Shown piece after piece: positions 1 through 5,613 of a DNA stretch of 10,596 nt; the first letter of the stretch is position 1, and each line of letters opens with the position of its first letter. The stretch is taken from the NCBI GenBank assembly GCA_002429425.1, contig DIZR01000016.1, positions 1 to 10,596 on the forward strand. Reading direction: 5' to 3'. This DNA comes from Patescibacteria group bacterium UBA6023. Lineage in GTDB: Bacteria > Patescibacteriota > Minisyncoccia > Phycocordibacterales > UBA6899. Below the pieces are notes generated by a model. It was given only the letters and a program-made list of their open reading frames with translations, searched no databases and was not told where the DNA came from. The position numbers were made by a program, and so were the translations under genes.

Positions 1-395
1 CCCTGAACCCATTCGTATGCTTCTGCTTCATGTTCAAACATTTTCACATTTTCCTTCTTCGCTGCAGTAATAATCAGCGTTGCAATGACACGCGAAAGCA
101 TAGAGACGCCATATATTGCCGTGCGAACAATCTTCGGATGTTTCAAAAATTCTACCCAGGAATGCTGTGCGCTCAATGAAAACTGCTTTGCGTGAGATAG
201 ATCAATCATCACATAGCGTGCATTTTGTTTTTCAATAAATTGTCTCCCTACCATATCGAGCCGGAGAGCCTCATCCCCATCCACAGACGTATTGATGCGG
301 TACCAAACGGTATCATCGCGCATTGAGCACTCATTCACCACAGGAAAAGATGCTCCGGTTATATCTGTTTCTTTGTTATCATTGCCGATATTCAT
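1..395 (-). CDS. SpoIIAA/STAS-like protein, partial (C-terminus cut by left edge)
   Basis: An ATG at 395-393 opens a frame that stays open to base 1, giving 131 visible residues with no stop. The visible protein has no membrane segment and reads as an alpha/beta fold. Residues 60-66 (RYVMIDL) look like the central beta strand. Residues 71-90 hold a polar helix. Residues 102-112 are hydrophobic (RVIATLIITAA). The end, MFEHEAEAYEWVQ, matches the 'phe-x-x-x-glu-ala-x-x-trp' closing helix of SpoIIAA-like/STAS proteins. Such proteins usually act as cytosolic regulatory or anti-sigma-antagonist-type modules, but no partner is visible here. It lies 71 nt downstream of the exporter permease on the same strand and has its own TATAAT, so it may be transcribed separately. 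The family call rests on pattern only. An uncharacterised DUF with a similar fold is the main alternative. Confidence 0.6.
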   Translation of the reverse strand, partial: MNIGNDNKETDITGASFPVVNECSMRDDTVWYRINTSVDGDEALRLDMVGRQFIEKQNARYVMIDLSHAKQFSLSAQHSWVEFLKHPKIVRTAIYGVSMLSRVIATLIITAAKKENVKMFEHEAEAYEWVQ

Positions 396-406
396 AATAG
401 AATTTG

Positions 407-412
407 ATTATA
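407..412 (-). promoter_or_regulatory. -10 hexamer TATAAT before the STAS-like gene
   Basis: On the minus strand a perfect TATAAT ends 11 nt before the ATG at 395. No -35 hexamer sits at the usual 16-18 nt spacing; a TTGTGA is present but 22 nt away. Initiation about 7 nt downstream would leave a leader of only 4-5 nt. The region is AT-rich, so chance occurrence is possible. Confidence 0.35.
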
Positions 413-433
413 TTATTTCATGCCCACGATATA

Positions 434-461
434 TTCACAAGTAATGTACTTATTCAGTGAA
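434..461 (-). other. imperfect hairpin downstream of permease gene
   Basis: Just after the permease stop, an inner stem AAGTA/TACTT with a 3-nt loop is flanked by an outer pair TTCAC/GTGAA with a five-base bulge on one side. No T-run follows, so it is not a convincing intrinsic terminator. It could slow 3' decay or have no role. Confidence 0.2.
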
Positions 462-466
462 CAAAA

Positions 467-2119
467 CTACGCAATATACCGATTAGTGAGTGACATCCTT
501 GCAACATAGATAAGATACATTGTACCCAAAAATGAACAGCCCACAAATAATGTAACAAATCCCCAACCACCAAATAGTGCATATTCCCGAAATACCAATG
601 CCCCTAAACCGCCATATATGAGTGAAAGTGCAATAAAACTAAGTCCTGGAAGCGTTGTCGAAAGCACTTCAGGGTCATCAGTTTCATTATTTGGAAATAG
701 TGCCCCAAGTGATAGAGCATACACGGTTATTGTTATTACGGAAACAATAACCATTGCAAACAATAGCGGAGTGGTAACTAGACTGAAACCGATAATTGAA
801 ACATTGAGTGCAGTAAACAACACTGCAATAGTGCAAAATAATATTATAAAAAAATATAATTTTGCAGTAAAAATATCTGAAATAGCAAGTGGCGAACTCC
901 GGACCACCCATGCAGTTTTTTGTTCCTCAGAAAATGAGGGAAAGGTAAATCGCAATGCAAACATCGACATGAAGTATGCTACGAGAGCAAATTGAAATGC
1001 CCCGGCAATAAGAGGAACTTTCCCTTCCGTAACACGCTCTACCCCAAGTCCATGCACCAAAAAGAAACTCGATGCACTTTGTATGCCCCAAATAACCAAA
1101 ATAAAGCCGAGCCAAAGCATTCCCTTCGGATTGCGCACAAACAATATGCACTCCTTGAGGAGTAGTGCGACTTGGGCACTTGTTGCGCGAGCAATGAAGG
1201 GAGTACCATGCATATTTTTTATTGGACCACTGATCATCCCGACATTCTCTTGAGCTACTTGCCAATATTCAAGGTAATGCCTAGTTGAAAATACAAAAAG
1301 TAAAAAAAGAACACATGCGAACAACGTAAGAAAAATAAATGAAGCAAAACTAAAAATAAATTCACCATGTTCACTATAATAAAGGACCATCGTAACAACA
1401 TGTGAAGGAAATATATCAAATTGATGAAGAATTGGTGTTAAATCAGGAACATTACGTGACAATAATCGTGCCTGAAAAAAATCAGCAAGATTAACTGCAT
1501 GAAATCTTAACCATATGATTCCAAGAAAACTGAAAAATATGGTGGTGTTTACAATAAGCAGATGGCGTTTTGAAAATATCCGCAATGAAAATAATATAAA
1601 TGAGACGGTAAAAAGCATGAGCATCGCAAGGAGTACGGCAATGAATACGAGCAGTACTCCAGAAAAAAGAGTAAGAAGAAAACCTACGTTTGATAATGGA
1701 AATACGCGTACAATAGCAATAAGAGCGGGAATAATTATGACCAACAGTGGCCAGAGTGAAGAAAAAAACATTCGCGAGAATACTAAGAATGGTTTCAATG
1801 CGTAGCGAGGAGATGCTAAAAGTATCGGTCCATCATCCGCTCGAAAAAGTATCACCATACCACTTACCATAGCGCTCGCAAATACCAATACTGACGAGAT
1901 AAGCAGGAATAGCTCAATAATATAGAGTGATATCGCTTCACCAAAAAAGTTATCCTTCAAAATATAACTAAATCCAAAATAAAACCCAAAGTGTGTAAGC
2001 AATGCAAGTATCAAAATAATGAAAAGGAACAAAAATGCTGTAACCGATTTTGCAAGTGTATCGCGCCTAAAATAGCGGATAATTCCCTTTCGATAATATG
2101 TAAAGATAAGTGAAAACAT
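467..2119 (-). CDS. ABC exporter permease, ~12 TM (putative ABC-2-like exporter family)
   Basis: A 550-residue integral membrane protein with about twelve hydrophobic segments, near residues 28-52, 65-92, 118-138, 146-178, 188-206, 255-278, 333-355, 368-390, 420-440, 448-472, 488-510 and 518-540. Two motifs resemble the large putative ABC exporter permeases: a cytosolic FRADDGPILLASP segment after TM2 (residues 92-104), probably a coupling region, and FPSFSEEQKTAWVVRSSPL (393-411) in the second half. A third is the GALFPNNETDDPE loop (472-484). It has no nucleotide-binding domain. The ATPase that would power it ends 2 nt upstream of this ATG, so the pair is very likely one transporter and translationally coupled. 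The substrate cannot be told from sequence. No Shine-Dalgarno sequence precedes the start. Confidence 0.85.
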   Translation of the reverse strand: MFSLIFTYYRKGIIRYFRRDTLAKSVTAFLFLFIILILALLTHFGFYFGFSYILKDNFFGEAISLYIIELFLLISSVLVFASAMVSGMVILFRADDGPILLASPRYALKPFLVFSRMFFSSLWPLLVIIIPALIAIVRVFPLSNVGFLLTLFSGVLLVFIAVLLAMLMLFTVSFILFSLRIFSKRHLLIVNTTIFFSFLGIIWLRFHAVNLADFFQARLLSRNVPDLTPILHQFDIFPSHVVTMVLYYSEHGEFIFSFASFIFLTLFACVLFLLFVFSTRHYLEYWQVAQENVGMISGPIKNMHGTPFIARATSAQVALLLKECILFVRNPKGMLWLGFILVIWGIQSASSFFLVHGLGVERVTEGKVPLIAGAFQFALVAYFMSMFALRFTFPSFSEEQKTAWVVRSSPLAISDIFTAKLYFFIILFCTIAVLFTALNVSIIGFSLVTTPLLFAMVIVSVITITVYALSLGALFPNNETDDPEVLSTTLPGLSFIALSLIYGGLGALVFREYALFGGWGFVTLFVGCSFLGTMYLIYVARMSLTNRYIA

Positions 2120-2121
2120 AA

Positions 2122-2850
2122 TTACATAATGCGCGTAAGTGCGGTATATACATCTTCAAGAGTCGCATTATGACCTACTTTTCCTATTTGCTTTAATTCC
2201 TCAAATGTTCCAACGGCAATAAGCTTTCCTTTCTTCAATACTCCAATTCGAGTTGATATTTCGTGAGCAATGGAAAGTGTATGCGTCACAAGAAGTATCG
2301 CACCGCCCGCACGAGCAAAATCGTGAAAGATCTTTTTTGTTACAATTGCACTCTCTGGATCAAGCCCCACGATAGGCTCGTCAACAACGATAAGTTTGGG
2401 TTCATGCATCAACGCCGCGAGTATACTGAATTTTTGTTTAATGCCCCTTGAGTATTGCTCAAACTGATCTTTTTCAACTCCATCAAGCGCATAAAGTGGA
2501 AGAAGTTCCTTTATCTTTTTTCTACGCAGCTCAGGATCCATGCCATACAATGCTCCAACAAAATGCAAAAATTCCTCCCCCGTCATACCACTCCACACTG
2601 CCGGCTCATCAGGAATATATCCGATCAACGATTTTGCTTCTTTGGGATTCTTCGCAACATCATTTCCTCCAACGGTTACTTGCCCTCCATCAATACGCAA
2701 TAGCCCCGTAATAGATTTCACGATGGTTGTCTTTCCTGAGCTGTTCGGACCAATAAGTGAGAAAATTTCTCCGGATGAAACAGAAAAATCTACATTATCA
2801 ACAGCAAAATGATTGTTAAATTTCTTTTGGAGATTTTGTACAGTGAGCAT
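2122..2850 (-). CDS. ABC transporter ATP-binding protein (exporter type)
   Basis: A 242-residue cytosolic ATPase that powers the permease encoded immediately downstream. Motifs in order: Walker A GPNSSGKTT (34-42), a Q-loop region reading YIPDEP (79-84) with Asp where many families have Gln, signature YSRGIKQ (133-139) in place of LSGGQ, Walker B LIVVDEP (153-159), D-loop GLDPES (162-167) and switch histidine H190 in LLVTH. YIPDEP and YSxGxKQ are usual in ABC-2/EcsA-type export ATPases, so this is an exporter and not an uptake ATPase. The Walker A is slightly unusual: NSSGKTT instead of NGAGKTT. The C-terminal tail LEDVYTALT is typical of the group. A possible extended -10 lies 6 nt before the ATG and no Shine-Dalgarno sequence is visible. 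Confidence 0.92.
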   Translation of the reverse strand: MLTVQNLQKKFNNHFAVDNVDFSVSSGEIFSLIGPNSSGKTTIVKSITGLLRIDGGQVTVGGNDVAKNPKEAKSLIGYIPDEPAVWSGMTGEEFLHFVGALYGMDPELRRKKIKELLPLYALDGVEKDQFEQYSRGIKQKFSILAALMHEPKLIVVDEPIVGLDPESAIVTKKIFHDFARAGGAILLVTHTLSIAHEISTRIGVLKKGKLIAVGTFEELKQIGKVGHNATLEDVYTALTRIM

Positions 2851-2856
2851 CGCTTC

Positions 2857-2865
2857 ATTCTACCA
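2857..2865 (-). promoter_or_regulatory. extended -10 TGGTAGAAT before exporter operon
   Basis: On the minus strand TGG-TAGAAT ends 6 nt before the ATG at 2850, which would place the transcription start at or next to the start codon. A weak -35-like TTTGCA lies 16 nt upstream of the hexamer (2879-2884). A short palindrome CTATT-GA-AATAG sits between them and could be an operator or chance. The 56-nt gap after the ABC-F gene has no terminator, so read-through from ABC-F is also possible. Confidence 0.35.
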
Positions 2866-2906
2866 CTATTTCAATAGATGCAAATGAAGTGCGGAGAGTT
2901 CGTTCA

Positions 2907-4358
2907 TTAACCAAGCTCAAGCGTTTCGTCAATACGTATGTGTTTTACAAAATCAGGAACATGGGAAACAAGAATCATCGCTCCTTCATACTGGTCAAGC
3001 GCTTTTGCGATAACGGGAATATGGCGAAAGTTGATATGGTTCGTTGGCTCATCGAGAATAAGTAATCCGGGTCGCTCAAGCACAAGACGTGCAAATGCGA
3101 CAAGACCCTTTTGCCCCTCAGAGAGATTGCCAATCTTGGTATATATGAGCGCCCCAGAAATAAGAAAACTTGCCGCAGTTGAACGGATCTTTTCCTCATC
3201 TTCACGTGGAAGTACCGCCTTCAGTTCATCATAAACCGTATGATCAAAATTGAGTGTTGAGAAATCTTGACGATAGTATCCAATAGTGACTCCCTTTGCA
3301 AGCGTTGCGCCCTCACATGTACCACGAGCAATAGACTCAAGGAGTGTGGATTTCCCAATACCATTTGGCCCAGCAAGAAGAAGATGCTTGTTCTTGCGAA
3401 GAGCGACTTTCACGCTTTTATTTTTTGGTTTATGGTCATGGATTATCCGTACTGATGATAACGTCAACACATCTCCACCAAGACCATCCTGAACAGGAAT
3501 AACGAACGGTCGAATCGTCTTGTCTTCACGACGCACGTCAACCTTCTCTTCTTCCATCTCCTCGATCTTATCGCGCATGCGTTTTGCAACGAGACGCATC
3601 TTTGAACCCTTCTGCGCAAAGAAGTTTACTTTGTCCTTATTTTCTTGAATTGATTTTGCTAGCTGAGCATTTTTTCTGTTCTCACGTTCCACACGTGCAG
3701 TGATATCACGAAGTACGTCAAAATAATTTCCTGCGTATTGCTCAACCACGTGGGTATGAATATCGAGATACAACACACCATCAGTGAATGCATTCAAAAA
3801 ATCCGCATCATGAGAGATAACAATGCAAGTTTTTTGTGAAGCAATGAGAAATTCAGTCAAATGTTGAATACCTGCTTTATCGAGGTTATTTGTTGGTTCA
3901 TCAAGTAATAGTATGTCAGGCTCAGCAATGAGCGCAGCAGCAAGAAGAAGTCGTGCCTGTTGTCCACCAGAAAAAGACCTTACGATACGGTCAAGTGGAG
4001 CATTGAGGTGAACAACCTCAAGGACCTTCGCAATCTTTGGCTCAATATCATACACTTTCTCCTTAAAACGACACTCGAAAAATGCGCGCACCGTGAGTTC
4101 GAGTTCATCTCGTGGTATTACCTGACGCGCGATCGCAATCGAAGCACCTCGGGTCACATGGATTTTTCCATCATCAGGCTTACGCTCCCCCGTTAAGAGG
4201 CTGAACAATGTGCTTTTTCCTGCACCGTTTTGCCCCATGACCGTCACCTTAGAGCCTGTACGCACCGAAAAACTGACCTCTTTTAAAATAGGCTTATTAT
4301 GACCGTGCTCGAACGACACTTCTTCAAAACGGATAATAACATCATTATTTCCTGCCAT
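2907..4358 (-). CDS. ABC-F family ATPase, short form with atypical second NBD
   Basis: A soluble 483-residue protein with two nucleotide-binding domains and no membrane segment, as in ABC-F proteins that act on the ribosome (translation factors or antibiotic-protection proteins). NBD1: Walker A GQNGAGKST (42-50), signature FSGGQQ (129-134), Walker B ILLLDEPTNNLD (149-160), switch H183. A charged linker of about 70 residues (215-285, rich in Lys, Arg, Glu) follows. NBD2: Walker A GPNGIGKST (330-338), signature LSEGQKG (412-418) where LSGGE/Q is usual, Walker B and D-loop ILDEPTNHINF (434-444) where NHLD is usual, and switch SHVPDF where SHD is usual. Walker B glutamates are kept in both. It is shorter than most ABC-F proteins (about 500-650). 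A frame start at 4418 (20 extra residues) was rejected: the ABC-F homology begins just after the Met at 4358, and 4418 lies inside a probable terminator. Subfamily unknown. Confidence 0.88.
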   Translation of the reverse strand: MAGNNDVIIRFEEVSFEHGHNKPILKEVSFSVRTGSKVTVMGQNGAGKSTLFSLLTGERKPDDGKIHVTRGASIAIARQVIPRDELELTVRAFFECRFKEKVYDIEPKIAKVLEVVHLNAPLDRIVRSFSGGQQARLLLAAALIAEPDILLLDEPTNNLDKAGIQHLTEFLIASQKTCIVISHDADFLNAFTDGVLYLDIHTHVVEQYAGNYFDVLRDITARVERENRKNAQLAKSIQENKDKVNFFAQKGSKMRLVAKRMRDKIEEMEEEKVDVRREDKTIRPFVIPVQDGLGGDVLTLSSVRIIHDHKPKNKSVKVALRKNKHLLLAGPNGIGKSTLLESIARGTCEGATLAKGVTIGYYRQDFSTLNFDHTVYDELKAVLPREDEEKIRSTAASFLISGALIYTKIGNLSEGQKGLVAFARLVLERPGLLILDEPTNHINFRHIPVIAKALDQYEGAMILVSHVPDFVKHIRIDETLELG

Positions 4359-4367
4359 AGTGGTGAG

Positions 4368-4376
4368 AGCATAGCA
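4368..4376 (-). promoter_or_regulatory. extended -10 TGCTATGCT before ABC-F gene
   Basis: On the minus strand TGC-TATGCT ends 9 nt before the preferred ABC-F ATG at 4358, just past the upstream gene's terminator. No good -35 is seen at normal spacing, which extended -10 promoters can do without. Predicted initiation is 2-3 nt before the ATG. Confidence 0.35.
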
Positions 4377-4403
4377 AAAAGAACACAAAAAAGATACTGT
4401 GGC

Positions 4404-4429
4404 AAAAAATTTCCCCATAATATCTGGGG
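4404..4429 (-). terminator. intrinsic terminator of the GIY-YIG gene
   Basis: Read on the minus strand, CCCCA-gatatta-TGGGG forms a 5-bp GC-rich stem with a 7-nt loop starting 1 nt after the GIY-YIG stop codon. It is followed by AAA and a run of six T (4409-4404), the layout of a rho-independent terminator. The stem is short, so efficiency may be modest. It separates the GIY-YIG transcript from the ABC-F gene. Confidence 0.6.
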
Positions 4430-4430
4430 T

Positions 4431-4706
4431 TTATTTAGCTTTTTCATATTCAACAATGAGTGCGAGCTTTTGTGCTCGACTTAATTTTTTTATGACAATC
4501 TCTCTACGAAGTGCCTCACCTCTTCGTGCACATTTTTCAACATAAACCATCGCAACTCCAGGATGTGCACGTGTATACATTCCCCCTCTCCCCGTTTGGT
4601 GCATAATCAACCTTCGCGCGAGATCATTCGTTATCCCTGTATAAAGTGTGTCATCGACACAACGAAGGATGTATACAAAATACTGGAGGGAAGAAATCGT
4701 ATTCAC
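4431..4706 (-). CDS. GIY-YIG nuclease superfamily protein (UPF0213/YhbQ-like)
   Basis: A 91-residue single-domain protein. The GIY-YIG core is seen as FVYILRC (residues 10-16), then LYTGITNDLARRLIMH (21-36) with the catalytic-type Arg and the following His, and a later GEALRREIVIKKLSRAQKLALI (68-89), which is the usual end of the UPF0213/YhbQ group. Length matches that group (80-100). Members are predicted small DNA nucleases, but most lack a firmly known biological role. The start codon is GTG: upstream in the same frame TAT-TAT-TTT leads to a TAA, and an ATG overlapping the GTG is out of frame. A TACAAT hexamer lies 19 nt upstream with a TTGCCG about 15 nt before it. A terminator follows the stop, so this gene probably forms its own unit or the end of the signalling operon. 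Confidence 0.88.
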   Translation of the reverse strand: MNTISSLQYFVYILRCVDDTLYTGITNDLARRLIMHQTGRGGMYTRAHPGVAMVYVEKCARRGEALRREIVIKKLSRAQKLALIVEYEKAK

Positions 4707-4725
4707 ATAATAAAATTAATGAACA

Positions 4726-4731
4726 ATTGTA
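4726..4731 (-). promoter_or_regulatory. possible -10 TACAAT before the GIY-YIG gene
   Basis: TACAAT on the minus strand ends 19 nt before the GTG start, with TTGCCG roughly 15 nt further upstream, a slightly short spacing. The 69-nt gap after the response regulator gene has no T-rich terminator, so transcription from the signalling genes may also reach here. Confidence 0.3.
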
Positions 4732-4775
4732 CTCTATTGCATCTGCCGGCAAGGAGTCTGTCGTGGAATGATCTA

Positions 4776-5165
4776 TTACTCAGCTTTTTTGAGGTGCTCC
4801 TTCACAAGATCAACAACAGCCTGGATAGAGGTACCTGCCTTAATTATATAATCCACGGCACCAAGTGAGCGTGCGTGATTGATATCTTCTGCTTGCCCTA
4901 AATTCGAAAGGACAATAACTGGTATCTTCTTGATCGATGCAGAGAGCTTTGCTTTTTCTTCAAGTACCCAGAAACCATCCTTAATCGGAAGCATAAGATC
5001 AAGAAGAACAATATCAGGAATTTCTGATTGAATTTTTCCTAGCCCATCTTCTCCATCGCGTGCAGTAAAAAGAGTAACGCCCTCCTTTCCGAGTTTAATA
5101 GCATACACACGTGCAATGTGCTCATCATCTTCAATAATGAGTATTTTTTTTCCTGCTATGCTCAT
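4776..5165 (-). CDS. single-domain response regulator (receiver only), distal
   Basis: A 129-residue receiver domain with no output domain. Acidic pocket E12-D13-D14 (IIEDDE), phospho-acceptor D56 in VLLDLMLP, conserved Ser S87 (VIVLSNLGQ) and Lys K109 (YIIKAG) are all present, so it should be phosphorylatable. Its ATG overlaps the stop of the preceding regulator gene (ATGA, bases 5165-5162), so the two are co-translated. Without a DNA-binding or enzymatic domain it must act by protein contact, as a phosphorelay shuttle, as a phosphate sink, or like CheY. The SNLGQ...A..LGA..YIIKA pattern is common in receiver proteins of Patescibacteria. Confidence 0.93.
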   Translation of the reverse strand: MSIAGKKILIIEDDEHIARVYAIKLGKEGVTLFTARDGEDGLGKIQSEIPDIVLLDLMLPIKDGFWVLEEKAKLSASIKKIPVIVLSNLGQAEDINHARSLGAVDYIIKAGTSIQAVVDLVKEHLKKAE

Positions 5166-5578
5166 GATTTTTCAACTACCATATTTACAATATCGCTTAA
5201 ATTGTGGTCACTTTTTACAATATAGTCATCCGCACCAAGTTCCATTGCTCGATCCTTCATCATGAGACCACCCGATACCGATATGACCGTAACTTTTTTA
5301 TCCTTTAGAGCAGGATTTTTTCTCATAAGACGCAAAAATTCGAGCCCATCCATACCAGGAAGAAGAATATCGAGCCAAATAAAATCAATTTCTTCTGAGG
5401 ATTTTTTGAGTATCTCGGTGGCCTCTTCTGCGCTATATGCAGAAATAGGAAAATGACCCAATCGCTTCAATTTGAAAATAATCGCTTTATGTAACGCACG
5501 ATCATCCTCAACAACAAGAATATGCTTTGGTTTCTTGCTATGATCTTCTCCTTCCTTTGTTGTTGATTTTTCTATCAT
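5162..5578 (-). CDS. single-domain response regulator (receiver only), kinase-proximal
   Basis: A 138-residue receiver protein with a charged 16-residue N-terminal extension and no output domain. Acidic residues E24, D25 and D26, phospho-acceptor D70 (FIWLDILLP), S100 (VTVIS) and K122 (YIVKSD) are present. The preferred start is the ATG at 5578, 19 nt after the kinase stop. A frame start at 5620 would overlap the kinase gene by 23 bases and add a non-homologous, basic 14-residue leader (MMLHSKVKRDILVK), and it would sit upstream of a good promoter whose predicted start site falls right at 5578. It lies directly after the histidine kinase, so it is the likeliest phosphorylation target, but this is inferred from position only. 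Confidence 0.9.
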   Translation of the reverse strand: MIEKSTTKEGEDHSKKPKHILVVEDDRALHKAIIFKLKRLGHFPISAYSAEEATEILKKSSEEIDFIWLDILLPGMDGLEFLRLMRKNPALKDKKVTVISVSGGLMMKDRAMELGADDYIVKSDHNLSDIVNMVVEKS

Positions 5579-5585
5579 TTTTACA

Positions 5586-5613
5586 AGTATATCACGCTTA
5601 ACCTTGCTGTGAA
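5586..5613 (-). promoter_or_regulatory. promoter TTCACA-N16-TATACT inside the 3' end of the kinase gene
   Basis: On the minus strand TTCACA (5613-5608) and TATACT (5591-5586), each one mismatch from the sigma-70 consensus, are 16 nt apart. The hexamer pair spans the kinase stop codon (5600-5598). The -10 ends 7 nt before the ATG at 5578, predicting a leaderless mRNA for the two receiver genes. This is the best-formed promoter in the window and would let the receivers be made in excess of the kinase. Confidence 0.5.

Noticed and set aside
434..461. Hairpin after the permease as an intrinsic terminator
   Set aside because: The stem is bulged and no T-run follows; kept only as a low-confidence structure.
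618..995. 125-residue plus-strand open frame opposite the permease
   Set aside because: It lies fully inside the clear antisense permease gene, its product is low-complexity Ser/Thr/Ile/Asn with no recognisable domain, and it has no start context.
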